The notes: generated from the letters alone by a model not told the origin. A stretch of DNA of 64,000 nt from Bombus terrestris (GCF_910591885.1 NC_063278.1:491001-555000); one strand, 5' to 3'. Positions 27,046 through 41,140 are shown, counted from the stretch's first letter. Translations and numbers: made by a program.

Positions 27046-29187
27046 AAGAACCTAATAAGTAGATGGGTCGTTTGTTTCTTCATTTTAAAATATGACCATT
27101 AAATATAAAAATAAAATATTACCATATTTATCGAAACGAGTATATTATCTTAATATGACATATTTGAGAATGGAAAGAAGAGGTGTTTTTCTGGAACGGA
27201 AAGGAGAGGAAGAAGCGAGATTTTCAAAAATAGCAAAAGTAAGAAAAGAGTGAAATTGATATAACTATCAATTTAAGGAAGTAATATTTTAATTTACTAA
27301 TTATGATATGACGGTGAATATGTTTAAAATTACAGCAGGCAACGGGAAAATACATGTATAATTTTGAAACCAAGGAAAATAGGAAATCAAATTGGAATCA
27401 ATTCCAATAGGAAAAATTTTGTAGATGGAGTTTAAAACTTGCCGCTGCTAAAATGGTAAATGGTGACTTATCACGTTTCTCCGTAGTTATAATACAAACC
27501 GTAAGTTTATTAGCGTCGCATCTCGATTCTTTTGTGCATATCTTTCGTCTGATTTTACTGTTTTACAAATACATAGTTTCACCTCAACCGCAGATTGGTA
27601 GTACATTAGAGGTTCGGTTTTCCCTTTGTTGATTATAGTTTGCCAATGATTCTATATAAATGTAGAAAAATGATAACTGTAATCGAGGGAAAGATTTTTC
27701 GATCATTTTTCTTTTTTATATAGGTTTCAATGCCTATTCCATTTATAGGAAACCTTTATGAATATGTTACGTGAGTTGTACGAAGCTTCGTTAACGCTGT
27801 AATAAGATGCAATTCTCGCGATTACATTTGATACGGAATAATACGAAATAATAATATTCGGCATGTGTGATAATATAACTGTACAAGTTGCAACTGATTT
27901 ATCGCAAATATTTGCGATACCTAGTTAGAAAAAATTCGTAAAGTATGCTATCGTAGTTTTACGTATTTGCGTGTTTGAGTTGAGTGCGCTTCCGTAATGA
28001 TTTATGTTTGTAGTCTATGTAAAACCAATTTCAATTACTGGGCCATCAGGCTGAAGCGAATTTTAATATTATCACTAGAAATATCATGAAGATTTTGGAA
28101 AGGAAAAGAAAAAAACATATGTTTGGCTGCGAAAGTAAGTAAAAAGGCAATCTTCCTAACATTGGATCGCATTTATTGAATTTCGACAACGCTTTAAATT
28201 TAAAAATTGTCTGTAAAAAGTAAAACAATCCGCTTTATGCGTTCTTGGCCTGTAACCTTCGTACACGCACATACGTATGTGGCGTGAAAAAGTGGACTTG
28301 CACTGTTTTGGAATTCATGACTCAATCGTTTCGTGTACAATAACCGCTATCAACTTTTCATTTCTCGCTTCGTTCGGAGCTTACTAATCGGCCGTCGTTG
28401 GATTTAGGTCGAGGAAGTGACGAGTGGTGCGAGTTTGACACAATTTTCTCTATGAGTCGGCCGAATGTCAAGGTGTAAAAGTGTTGAGTGTGACGCGTGC
28501 GTGTCTATTCGCCGTCTCGAAATGCCCGAAATTCTAAGCACGACCGTTAGCTTAACGTTTAACTGTATAATCGTGGCGCAACCCGTACGAAAAACCTCTC
28601 TCTTTCTCTTGCCCTCTCACTTCGCCCTTTCTCTGACGCTTCGTGAATTAATGCGCGCAGGTTCATCCAGCCGTAATGTCAGATGTTGCTGTACTCCTTA
28701 CGAATGCGCCGTACCGCTACGGACAATAGACCTCGTTTAACGAGATCTATCTTGACGAGGATGTCTCCTCTATGGGTACCAGGTATCAAAGATAGTATTT
28801 CGTATGGATGGAAACGCAAATAAAATAGGGCAAAAACAAGGTACATGTTATGATCGGGGTCAACGTCTCGGATTTGAACTCTTAATTGGTAGTTGTAGGT
28901 AGGATACGATGGCTTGCCAAGGTATTCGAACACTCTTAGAAACTCGTACGATGAGCTGGTATCCACGACGATGGCGAAAGTCGTTTATCGATTCTCAAGT
29001 CTTCTCTCGTATATTGACTCCTGGTTGACAAACTGGTTCCCTAACGCTTTACCCGAATCTATATAATCTATATAATCGTTCTTCATTGAAATCGACCAAC
29101 AAGACAACACGCGCTGTCTCGTTTACCTGTTTTCCAGTACGATCGTTTCTTCTTATTCTTCCGCGAGATAACACGATTTTCAATCGA

Positions 29188-29252
29188 CATTGAAACATTG
29201 AAACATTGAAACATTGAAACATTGAAACATTGAAACATTGAAACATTGAAAC
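29188..29252. repeat. 8-bp minisatellite (ATTGAAAC)n
   Basis: About eight perfect tandem copies. Frames through it read as repeated Phe-Gln-Cys-Phe-Asn-Val-Ser-Met and are artefacts. Confidence 0.95.
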
Positions 29253-31387
29253 TGACATCCTACTCTCGAGTCGACATGAAACAACATTTCTATCATCACG
29301 ATGAACACGAACGCCCTTGATAAGTGTCCAAGTCCTTGCAGCGCGGCACGTTGCAAGTTGCAAGTCGTTTCGCATCGGTTCGCAGCGAGAAAAATGATCG
29401 TGTTTGCGCAGATCGACGATTGGCCAATTCTCGGCAGCACAGTGTGTCGAATGTCCCCCAATGGTATCGTCTATTTTTGCCAGGTACTTACTCGCAGAAC
29501 GGTAACGGTGGCGTAGCTACGGCGTAATTATAAAATGTTGCAACAACAGCCTAGCCGGTGCAATGAACTCACGAATGTACTGTGCCATGACTCTCTGCCG
29601 GCCAACAGTCCAATTGTTATGAAACATCTTTCCATACGTTTCTTGAACGGCTACCTCGTCCAGCGATTTTGTACTTTGGGCCAAAACGAGCGCCGCGTTT
29701 ATCTTTATCCTTTGCGGATTTCCAAATAAAATTGTTGCTTACAAAACCACGCAGATCTTGACAGAGTAATACAACATTTGTTCCAGTGGTTCTTATCGTG
29801 TTTCTTAACGTTTTTTAATGGTGTAGCAAAAATACCCGCTGAATAATCCTCCATCTCCCCTCCATTCCACCTGGCCACCACTTAAATTCAATATCTGTAT
29901 TGGCTTGTATAACAATTTACCGATTAATTATACCGATTAATAGTATAGGCTTTCGTCGTATATACATGATATATACGAATAATTTTATACTTTTATATAC
30001 GTATTTAGATATTAGCCAATTTCATATCTCGTTTATGTATCGCGTATTATATTACCGTATTAAATATGGATTCCGTGAAATTGAATTAGAATTATAGAAT
30101 GCAATTCCGTCTTCTAAAGGTAAATTCTAAAGGTAAATATCGTTAAATTGTATATCTTATTATAATATTTTTATAATCTTATTATAATACCTGCATAATG
30201 TAAAATTCAGCGTTTATACGTATGAAAATTTTCTGTATCAAGTAGACATAGTAAAATGTAGTAGATTAATTAACTAAATTATCGTTTAGTTGAAAACGCG
30301 ATATTTGTATTTTTCCGTAATTTGTTATATCTACAGTAAACAAGTGGCCGATTGTCTTGAAATTTGGAAAATAATAGCACTTCACTGTTATCAATCTTCG
30401 GAATATCTAGCCTTCGTTCAATCCCGGTACACAAGGAAGCGATAAACTGTAGACTCGTATTAGTTCTTTGCTATTCGTTACTGATTAACTATATGTAAAA
30501 CTATATAACGACTGATTTAGCTATATTTCGGAATATTATTGGCGGAAGATTAGGTTTATTTGCGATTAGTTGTTTCCAGTCTACGAGGTGATTATAGAAA
30601 AATTCGTGGCAGACTTTATCTAGGAGCATGCAGTAGTACTCGTGAAAACAAGCAAACAAGTTTTAATATATTTATTAAAATATTCTTCAACAACCATTAA
30701 TTTCAAAGTTACGGATTGTTTAGCGTGTAAAAGTTGTTATATTTTGGTTATCGTATCGTTGTATTGGTGCAATTAATTCCAATAATTCTTTCAAGCGATA
30801 AAACTTCCCATTGTACAGATTTGGATAGTACGCGTTTGGAAGAAACACGAGTTAACAACTGTTTCGAATTAGATGAAATAGAAACATTCTTCTTCTAGTC
30901 GGATATACACGTTTCTCAATAGCATTTTCTGGCATAATGAAATATCGCGTATAAATAATTTTTAGAAAGTTTTCCGTCCCGTTCAGCTTGATGGAGAACA
31001 ACGATAAAATACAACACCGAAACCGACTTTAGGTATTGCGAACGTTTAATCCTTCAAGTACCAAGGTCATTTTGGCAATATTTTTCATTCGACAATATTT
31101 TAGATGACAAACGTAACGTATCTGCAAGTATTTAGAATTCTAATAAAGACTACATCCTATTTTGTGTTACTTTGGGCACGTTGAAATTCCTTTAAAACTA
31201 GACTCGTGCGATATCAGAGTAACGTCCGATACAAATGACGAATACCTACGTAGAAAGGATTTTCCTGTTACTTGCAAATGCACAAAGCAAACAGTTACCG
31301 ATTCATTTTTTATTTTTATAAGGATTCAATTTCTTAAATTCTTCGTGATGTATTATATAATTTTTCGTTAGAAAATGAAGAATATTA

Positions 31388-31388
<1 letters not shown>

Positions 31389-31430
<42 letters not shown>

Positions 31431-31463
31431 GCTCTCTTTCTGATTATTTGTCATTTATATTTA

Positions 31464-31506
<43 letters not shown>
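31389..31506. repeat. (CT)n and (ATT)n microsatellites
   Basis: CT repeat with a few interruptions at 31389-31437, then ATT repeat at 31463-31506, in AT-rich DNA. Confidence 0.95.
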
Positions 31507-31507
<1 letters not shown>

Positions 31508-33321
31508 GGTATTAAAACAATAAAATATTTCAATAAATTTGTAATAATTGAAACGATTGAAAGTCTATGGAATATGCAAAATATATATACACATAGACAC
31601 ATAGATATAGACACAATTAATTTATCGTTTTATATGCATATCATCTACTGGAAATAGTAATTTTCAGATAATTAAAAGATAATTCATTTTATATGCTGTT
31701 CTATTTCGCCCCGTAAATTTATTCGTTTGTTATAGTTTTTATTCGTTATTTATATTTATATATAAAGACTGCTAAATGCAAAGGATGATCACCCAGTCGT
31801 GATGATCGCTTTATCATTTTCATTTTCATCCGTTTGAAAGTTTACGTTTCAACCTGAGTTTCCCTAAAGAAACTTACTTTTCCTAGTTGTGTTATTCTTT
31901 CAGCAAATCGATGTAACTATTTTAACTAATGTTATTATTTTTACGGAATTGCAGGGATTTTGTCAGCGTAAGGATATGGATAAATTGACAAAGTCCGTTA
32001 AAACTTGCTCGTATCTTTCGAATAAATCGAATGAATCAAATAAATTTCTTTGTTATTTTTATTATTAATTATTATTAGCTATTATTAACAGTTTAAGAAG
32101 AATCATTTCATCGAGAAGTATGAAATTTTCCACCGATACGATTGGTTTATCGAAGTAAAATGAGAGTAAAATATATATTTTATCTATTTATTAGCTAATA
32201 ACATTAGCGAATTGACAAGCGATAGATTATTAGACAGATTGTTAGACAATGGGCAGAAACTGTACCCATTCTTCCAATTAGTTCACTTTTAGAAAACTTT
32301 GAAAACTTGAAAACTTTGATCTTCCAACGAAGCGTTTTTTTTATTATGTTCCACGTATGTTATATTTCGTATGTTATATCCGCGGTATTTATTATAAATT
32401 TGAAAAATTGAAAGAGAAAAAAAAAGGAAGAAATTGAAATTTATTATAGTAGAATCCGATCGATTAATAATACAAGTAGGATAATAAATGCAGCGACGTA
32501 GAAATACTTTTTGTAGCCACTGTAAATGTAGCATAGGCAGGTAAATAAGTAAAAACGGTACGGTCACAGAGCGAGAGTATTTTACGCAGGGCCATGGCGC
32601 AACGCGCGGCGGCCACGGGAACGATGTTATGTAAAATCGAAGCAAAAATTTCAGCCACGTAGAAAAACCGCGTTCTACAGTTGCTGGGAACCTCGAGGAT
32701 ACCTACTTGCCTACGCTACCGAGGAATTGGCCACCACGACCTGGCCGATTGGTCACGATCGTTGGTGTTGGTTCGTGCCTTTTCGAATCGCCGCTTCTTT
32801 TTTCCATTCTCAATTTATTTTTCCGATATCGTGACATTGGCGTTTTATACGTTAATTAATTAATCAATTAAATTAATTTCGAAATTGTCCTCTCTCGGTG
32901 CTATTTGATTTTTGCTTAGGTTATTAATTCGGCTCGACCACGCTCTCCTCTTAACAGACAAAAAGATATTTAATATTTTTGCAAAATCTGTAGGAAAGAG
33001 TCGACTTTGTCTCGACAAAGTCAATTTCACGCGTCAAGAATAATTATCTCGTTTCGTTCTTCGAGCTTAAAAAATTTGCTAACCATTGAAAAATACGATT
33101 GAATGGGAAAACGACTCAGAGCCGAAAATCGAATATATTAAGCGGCGTGTATTTGTACAATGGAATTGAGAATTTACGTTAAGTCGATCTATTTAGCTTG
33201 TGAAAGGCTGATATCGCAAAGTTATCGCGTATCGTTATAACTCGTAACCCTAGCTTTTCTCGTTAGGGAACGATGTTCATTCGGTAAATCTAAAATTTCA
33301 TCGATACTTGAATTTAGTAGC

Positions 33322-33390
33322 GTTTAGTTTAGTTTGGTTTAGTTTGGTTTAGTTTGGTTTAGTTTGGTTTAGTTTAGTTTAGTTTAGTAG
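33322..33390. repeat. (TTTAG/TTTGG) 10-bp tandem repeat
   Basis: Alternating TTTAG and TTTGG pentamers, about 14 pentamers in all. The unit is a one-base variant family of TTTAG, not the insect telomere unit TTAGG. Confidence 0.9.
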
Positions 33391-33764
33391 AGCCTGGGAT
33401 GACGACGAATCGGCTAAAATATGTAGTATCGTAGAAGCGTAAGGGCGCGGCGTAAATCATTGGTAAGGATATAGCGATCGATCACGAGTACAACAGAGAA
33501 AAAGAGGGCGGTTGCAGAAGTTGTAATAGGGCCAATTTCACCTTATGAAGGATCGCTGCGGTTTTCTCCGTGCAGCTGTCGCGTCTGTAAGTATAGGTAT
33601 AGGTAGTATAAAACGTACATCGCGGTCGGTGGACGCGTGGCGGTGCGTAGGTCGTCGGTGCGTGAGCGTGCAAGTTCAAGAACAATGGCGCTTCACCATC
33701 TGTATAATGTAGGTACAATAGGATTTTGCGAGGCGGCGGTGTCGGCTGATTGTGATTGTGATGG

Positions 33765-33783
33765 TGCGGCGGTGGCGGTGGCG

Positions 33784-33814
<31 letters not shown>

Positions 33815-33820
33815 TGGCAG
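33765..33820. repeat. (GGCGGT)n repeat
   Basis: About nine copies of a 6-bp unit. On the minus strand this gives a poly-proline string in a 123-codon frame; the flanks carry no recognisable protein, so it is treated as a repeat. Confidence 0.9.
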
Positions 33821-35791
33821 CGACCAGCTCTCGTGCCACTGACCCACAAACACACTTACCTATGTTATAGGTACTATGCTGCTATATACACCGTTCTGCT
33901 ATGCCGTGCCGCGCCATTGTCGCTATACCTTAATGCCCATACACACCGCGTTTCCGTCTCTCGGAACGTGTTTGTGTATGTCGTCCTTGGAAGATTTACT
34001 CGCGGACCTGATCGTACTGCCGATGCCGAGCTTCTTGAATTTTTCATTGGAACCTGCACTACCGTGAACCGAAAGTAACTTCGTATCGAGCAACCAGGAC
34101 AGTAATTTTACGGTAAACGTTTCACAATCAGAATATGTATCGTTATTCGTTTCTATAAGACACACATAACCGGGTAAAATCGGTCTCGCACTTTTTTCAT
34201 TTTCACACTTTGAGCACTTCCGCTTAAAAGTCTTCGCACACCTCCTACTGTCGATAAATCTTTGCTACTTTGTATAAATCGTGTATCTGAAATTGTATAA
34301 ACGACGGACAAATTGATCTTTCAATCAAATCGTATAACTGTATATATTCATTACCGTGTGAGTTATCGAACGACTATCAAACGAATAATTCGACGATCGT
34401 ATTTTTCAGTCTTGTAGAATATGTAATAGCGATGCCGAGAGTGCTTTTCCCTTTAGAGGGCCGGTCTATGTTGACAAATATGACAATCGCCGCATCCGTA
34501 ATCTTATAAGTTGGTAAGACGATAGAACGACCGGTAAACGACGTATGGGGGACTTTATACTGTTTGAGTTTAACCATAAACTCGTGTAAAAGTATGATAA
34601 AATTCGTACGAATGGTTTACTTTGCAAATCAAATGGTCAAGGAATTATCAGTGATTGAACATAGAGGAACGTGTACTAAACGGTATCTAAAGAGAACAGT
34701 TTTTATATTTTGAAGAAATTATTTCGACGATCGAAATAAACTTTTCGAATAAAACTTTAACGACTGTACCCTCGAAAAACTGTAAACCTGGAAAAAAATC
34801 CATTTCCACGTGTAACATGTGTCTAGGTAATAGGTTTCAATTGGAAAAGCTTATCTCTGTATCAGGATATAAGATAGTTTTAATTACGATATCGTTCCAT
34901 TTATTACTTGTATCTCTTATTTATATTTGTTTACTGTTATTTCAATGTCATTGAAATGAAAATGTTACGTTGTAGGCTGGTCGGTCTACGGCGAGAATTA
35001 GTCGAAATCAACGGGGCATTTTCCTTCCTATACTTTGTCTTTGTTTTTACTTTCGTGAACGTTTTTACTAAAATGTAAACAAGATTGAATCGAGTATTTC
35101 AGAAGGCAGGAGGTATCGTTGGGAAAAGTGTCGAGAAAAATATTTGAAAAGGCGAACACGCTAGGAAAAATGAGTTTCATATGGATAACGATTTGAAGAA
35201 AATTTGAAGAATCTGACGGAACAATGAGAAAAAACAGAACAAATAGAGAATGTTGAGTTAAAATGGAGAGAAAAGGTCACATCGTTTGCACATGTACGGT
35301 AATAACGTAGAAAAATGATGTAAAATCTTGTTAACGAACATAATTTACTCGTTTAGAAATAATACGGCTGGGAATTTTACGTATTTCTATACGCAAGACA
35401 AAAACAAAGTAGCGATACATATTGGAAAATATACGTTGATTTACGATATTACTTTATCTGCATATGGTTCGTTGTGATACGAAACGTTCCCTTACATTTC
35501 TTTGAGTAATAGTAGTAGCTGGAAACATTTGACAGATTGCCACGAGGTGCCTTCAAGCTACCGTAATACGTACTAATTACGTAAATGGTAAATTTTGCAA
35601 TTTCGAGTTTCGTATCGTTTAAGAATTCTTTATCGCGGTTAACATCGGAGGCTGTTTAAAGCTTTAGGTAAAGTTTTTGATCGAGAGTAAAAGAACATAG
35701 TTTCTCAAAATGCTTACTTTTATCGAATACCTGATTAAAGTAACGCTTGGGGTTACACGTAATGCAAATATATTAAAAGTCCAAACTTCTT

Positions 35792-35839
35792 TACCGATAA
35801 TACCGATAATACCGATAATACCGATAATACCGATAATAT
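35792..35839. repeat. 9-bp repeat (ACCGATAAT)n
   Basis: About five tandem copies. The 9-bp unit is a multiple of three and adds Ile-Pro-Ile residues to the open frame at 35710-36363, without other support for coding. Confidence 0.9.
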
Positions 35840-36413
35840 CGATCTCGCGATGTTCTTCGTTCTTTCTCTTGAAATTCGAATTCAGATCGCGCGAAATTAG
35901 CACGAAAAACAGGAATCCGCGCAACTGTGTCTGCAGGAACGTAGCCTCGTGTAATCCGCGTCTACGTACTCCCGCGTTTTACTCTCCATCTCGATTGTCC
36001 CACTTGGTAAACAGGACAAAACTGGAAGAGCAAGGCTGGGGTTCTGCCGGTGGCGGAGAGCGGCAAAAGCGGAAAGAGGTGGTCGATCCGCTCGACTTTT
36101 TACCATCGCATCGTCACGAATCCGAGACGAGAGTCGCCGCGTTGGAAGGAGGCAGTAAAGTAAGCAACAGGACGGAAGAGGAAACCGAAACAGCGCGTCA
36201 TGATCGCGAACAGTTCGTTATCGCCGTTACAACTTTGAACGGCTCGACCCACTCTTGGTTTCCGATGCCAAACAAAATGGAAACAATTCGATCCCCTCTC
36301 CTCTGTTGCTTCCTGCTTCTTCTTCGTTCTCTAACTTTTTCATACGTTTTCGATCAGATTTGACTTTGTGCTGCGATCGATTCGACCGTGGAGCCGATAA
36401 ATATACGTATGTA

Positions 36414-36600
36414 TTAGGTTGTCGGAAAAGTTTCTTTCCTTTTATGATGTTTTCCCTCTATTGTACGATAGACGCACAACGTTTTTTGTTTTATATTATT
36501 CTGTCGTATTACGTACGATCCATTTTGTTATGTGGAGATAAAGAACCGCGACATTTCACAGACTTGGTTTCTTTCACCTGGTTTGTACGAAGGCACACTG

Positions 36601-36636
<36 letters not shown>

Positions 36637-36673
36637 ACGTTTGCGAAAGAAAGACACTTTTCGCACAACCTGA
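36414..36673. mobile_element. miniature mariner-like element with TA flanks
   Basis: 260 bp bounded by TA on both sides (36412-36413 and 36674-36675). The left end starts TTAGGTTGTCGGAAAAGTTT. The right end, read on the minus strand, starts TCAGGTTGTGCGAAAAGTGT. The two ends are imperfect inverted repeats of about 26 bp, and TA target duplication with a TTAGGTTG-like start is the mariner pattern. The interior carries a 31-A run (about 36604-36634) and no transposase frame, so it is a nonautonomous (MITE-like) copy. Whether it derives from a full mariner by internal deletion cannot be told here. Confidence 0.75.
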
Positions 36674-37924
36674 TATATATGGTCGATTATATATGGTCGA
36701 TTTAGCGAAGGAAAGGTGCAACTAGAGAAATTAAATTTCGATGAAAGTCGATTTGAGGTAGAATAATTATAAAAAATTATTAATAACCCGACCATTCAGC
36801 GATGAGACATGTTCTTTCTTCTAATTTAGATAACTCTGAGTTTTCAGGCTATTTGGTAATTATTGGTAATTATTGTGGTTAAAATTACTTAGTTTAGTGG
36901 TAGTTGTAATTCCTTTATTCCGGGACGGGATAACGTCCCGTCAACGAGGAAACATTTTACAATTAATTATTTACGATTCTCCTTCCTCTTTAGATTCACT
37001 TACGCTATCGAGTTCCATTTTTGAACACCGTGATCGAGAAAGGAAGTTTAAAGAATACTTTAAAATATCTTTTTGTCGCTATTTCTTGCTCCGCTTAATT
37101 AGTTAAGATTTTGTCATATACAGCGTAATCCTAAACCTAACGCCTCTTATGATACGATCGTTGTACACAATTTACGATTATACACAACGAACAGAATGGC
37201 CATGTATTCAATGATACGTACGTATATTTAAATGGTTCGTAACTATATTTCGAAAATCGCCGATCGATTAATATACTTTTCATAGTGGAATACTCTCGAT
37301 TCTCGTCAATTGTTAATTTTCTTTCGAACGACTCGTTCCACTTCCAGTTAGGATTATAATTAATGAAGAATAACTACCTCCTGGTAGTCTCCTTCTTTTA
37401 TCTCCTTCTATGGAATTTAGGACATTTTTTGCCGGTTCTTGATAAAAAGATTTTACGAGAAGCCGCGATCTGTTATTCTTACGAGATCGGGCTTATTTTT
37501 ACGATCGTGCCGACCAACCGCGCATACCAGAACCAACGCAACCTAGCCATCGATTCCTTTCTACGCTTCTTTTTTTTTTTTTTTTTTCTTTTCGTTCGTC
37601 CGACGAATCGAACCGGGTCACATTTCCTTCGCGATGCCACGACAATAGATAGCGAGCAACCTTTACCTAGCTACGCTTAACGCAGAATTCGGATGACACC
37701 GGAGTTCCGTTGCCCAAATTTCTCCCTCTCTCGTTGATTCTGCATACCCAAATCCGGAACCTGGTTTAGTCGTACAGGGGACCTCCCCCCACACTTGACA
37801 GAATGTCCTCATTTCTTTTGGGGCCTCGAGGGCCGCGTGACTTCCACAACGTAACAACTGGGAGCCACGACGCGACATAGGCTCGCGTGAACTTCCAATT
37901 CGTCCCTTTGAATTCCGTGAACGT

Positions 37925-37925
<1 letters not shown>

Positions 37926-37967
<42 letters not shown>
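37926..37967. repeat. (CT)n microsatellite
   Basis: About 21 uninterrupted copies of CT. Confidence 0.95.
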
Positions 37968-37969
<2 letters not shown>

Positions 37970-39714
37970 CGGCTAATTTTACCGTTCTTTGCTGCTTCGA
38001 ATCATTGATATCCGGACAGCAGCTCCTATCGCGTGAACGAAAAATAATAGATACGTAACGAGGGAAATTGGCGAGCTCCTCCCTCAACTACCAACTCCAA
38101 TTTCGAACTTTATATGTAGATAAATAATACGTGAACGGTCTGCCATATCCAAACTAATAATAAAGAGAGAAAAATGTTTAGATAACGGAACTTTCATATA
38201 ATAGAACAATCGCTTCTGATATCAACTAGCGACCAACAAAGTTCTTTTAATATCTCATTGGTCATCGGTTAAATAGCATATAATTTCCACGCGAACAACG
38301 TGTCTTCTCATCATTTTCATTAGTTGTTTATGCTTTGATACACGTATGTAGTAATAATGTTTCTAACAGAAAGAAAGCATCTATTACTGGTTATTATTTT
38401 GTAACGCGTTTGATACGTATTACGTACAAAAGCTTGTTGTTAATATGCTATATCGTTAAACAAATTTCTTCGCTTTCTTTCACAGAAACGTGATTATGTG
38501 CGATGTCTTGTTTCAGTTTTCTACTACACTCTGGTACAGTCATTATTTTCATATGTGCCCAATTAATGAACGATTAATGAACGATTAATGAACGAAATGT
38601 GCGATTTTACCTAATTGGATCTGGCTTTTCCTCTCTTAATTTCACACGCATTCCATCCATGTATTATATTTCCGTGTCGTGTTAATTTCTCTTGTAAAAC
38701 AGTAGTCTCGGATCGTAGGAGATGTTTTTCTTCTTTGAATTTTTTAAACAATCGCCTCTTTCGAATTTTCCTTCTTTCTTTCTTTCTTTTGAATCGCATG
38801 TACGGTTTGTTTGTTGTCAAATTTTAAGTAGCGTTTAAAATAATATTGGTAGCTACCTCTATTCGTCAAACTTTCTGTAAATATATCGCATAACCAATGC
38901 GGAAGGCATTGGTTCATTTTCTTTACTCATCTTATTTGACCCTGGTGACGACTAATGATGGAATAGCTTACTTTTACTTGAAATGATATTTCTCTTACTG
39001 TTCTTCGGCGGATTATTCTCGGTAATATCTTTCCAGATTTGAAACATTATCATCGATAATTCAAATATTCCACCTTCCTTCGGATTTATGCATTTGCCAG
39101 ATATTATAACGTTATAATGTTTAGAAATTATTACAATACTTATAAATACATATAAATTACTTGGGTATTGGTTTAATTACCTAATACGATATTTACGCGT
39201 TACTTGAATATACTATATTTTTACGTGTAATCCACCGATGAGAAGTCATACGAATATTTGAATTATTCACCATAATGGATAATTATTATGAGCTTTTTCA
39301 ACGTTTTTATTTGTATCATATCGTACAACTGCGTGCTTGTTTCTTTTCGATCGAACGTTATCGATATATCTCATCGGTCAAGATAGGAAAAGAATATCGT
39401 ACAAACGTATGTCATTGGCATGGGGGCATCGTTAGAGAGTTAGTTGTATTATATTTGTAATTAGTGCGTTGTTACAATAGTATCCGTATTGCTGAGCTTC
39501 GATCCATCAACATATACCAGATACAGATATAACCTTATTAGATATTCGCTTATTTATTATGGAAGAATAGCTCGTCGTTGATCGCTTGTCAACGATATGA
39601 CGCATACAATTACGATTAACGGGATTATTGGAAGGATATCATGAACGAAATACGAAATTTTCACGGATCTATGCGAGATCACAACCGTTCGTCAAGAATA
39701 AATAAACTTGTTTG

Positions 39715-39765
39715 ATTATACGGTAGCTGACGAAAGTATTCGGATATTTGTAGAAACCTTTCGTG
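39715..39765 (+). mobile_element. possible Tc1-like end fragment
   Basis: GCTGACGAAAGTATTCGGAT at 39726-39745 resembles Tc1-like terminal repeats that carry a GACGAAAGTATTCGGA core. The opposite end was not found and there is no transposase frame, so this may be a relic or a chance match. Confidence 0.25.
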
Positions 39766-41140
39766 AATGTATCGTTGACACTTTGCTAGCACTTTTATGT
39801 AGTATGTATATGGGGTATATAGTGGCATCGTATCGCGGATGACGATGATTTATATGATATTTGTCGAAATTGTGGCGGATCAATTACCGATATTGGTGCT
39901 GAGCGAAGAAGAACAGTCGAGGTTGCTTGGACGCGTTAGGCAGTGAAAGTGTTTGTGCTGTATAATTTCTTTCGTTTCAAGATCACCGACGATGGAGCAT
40001 ATTTGTGATTTTGCAATTCTTTGGTGCAATTCTTTCGTGAAAAATTGTTTACCGTTGTTGCGATACTCGAGAAAAATGTTTTCCGTTGTTATTTATCGGG
40101 TTATTTATTCGGAATACGGAAACGGACTCTTTTCAACTGCCTCTGTACCTACCCGTTTTATTCATAAATATTCCTCTTTGTTTCTCGCTTTCTCCGCTTC
40201 TCTGCATCCTCGTTCTTATCGCCTCTCTGGTCGTTCGTATTTGAAACGTTCATTTTCAATTGATTCGACGCCGCCGTCATCTTCCAAATCAGTCATCGTG
40301 TCCGTTTCTCGCGTATGTATGGCAGATATGGTAAAAAGTTCGCTCCTACGTTGAGCGAACTTCTTGAAAACGATAGATTAAATGTGTTCCTTGACACGAG
40401 GAATGTTACGCCTTGTATCGTATGTAGTTGCAGCACGTAGATGAAGCATTTCCGAGGCATTTAAAAGATATTTACCGAGGTCAAATGCCGCTTCGCGAAT
40501 TCAAACAGACGGATTGGATTTCTTCCGCCATTTGTCGCGTGTGCGAAGAATTTCGGAAAATGCATTCGGAATGTCATTTCAGCTTGGCGATCGTAGACCA
40601 AAGCAAATGAATTGTCCGTCTATCCGTATTCAACTACTTTCGTTCTTAGCGACTGTCGACAATCGAGCGATTCGACATTTTCGGCTGCTTTCATAACCGT
40701 GGAACGTTGCTAAATGAACGTAGCCTACAAATATTGACTTGGAAAACAGAAATAAATACGGAGAACTATTAAATACGTAAAATTAGTCAAGTAAGCTTAA
40801 ATAAGCTTAAATAAGCTTAAATAGGCAGAAAATGGTTTTGTATCGGAGAAAGGCAGTTATTCGGAGTAAGTGCACGTTTGAATCGTACATTACGGGGCGT
40901 CAGCCTCGAAACAACGAGTTGGCCGTTCACCGGCGATCAGAGCGGCGCAGCGGCTCGTCTCGGCGCGATAAACAATTACGAAACGGATTGTTAAAAAAGG
41001 AAGTAATACGGCTTGCGCATATTTATGTAACGGCTGCACAGGCTTAGCGACCACGAGCGTGTAACGGCAACGCGAGTAAGTTTCCTCGTGAGCTAGTGTA
41101 TAACATCCGCATCGACAGCCTATGCGTGCACGCGCCACCC

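Larger units (their letters stand above)
24496..28400. other. GC- and CpG-richer block, no coding exon recognised
   Basis: About 24500-24960 and 25080-25860 look like promoter or untranslated-exon DNA: CpG-rich, without simple repeats, with an arthropod initiator-like TTCAGTG at 24566-24572. A (TTGCCAC)-type short repeat lies at 24733-24758 and a TA repeat at 25036-25071. 25860-28400 is AT-rich with mixed islands. Short frames exist on both strands but none has a recognisable domain. Confidence 0.35.
28400..36410. other. long gene-free stretch with islands of CpG and repeats
   Basis: No conserved exon was found. 28370-29480 is GC-richer with two frames of about 90 codons (28465-28740 + and 28679-28966 -). 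29880-32450 is strongly AT-rich. 32600-32800 and 33400-34050 are GC-richer islands. 35840-36363 contains part of a 217-codon open frame (see findings). Repeats in this block are listed separately. Confidence 0.35.

Noticed and set aside
28679..28966. 95-codon minus-strand frame and a B-box-like GAGTTCAAATCC inside it
   Set aside because: No A box at the right distance, no tRNA fold, no SINE tail and no protein family recognised.
33322..33390. Interstitial telomere repeat
   Set aside because: The units are TTTAG and TTTGG, not the insect TTAGG.
33482..33853. Frame with a poly-proline run
   Set aside because: The run comes from the GGCGGT repeat and the opposite strand is open too. No recognisable sequence on either side.
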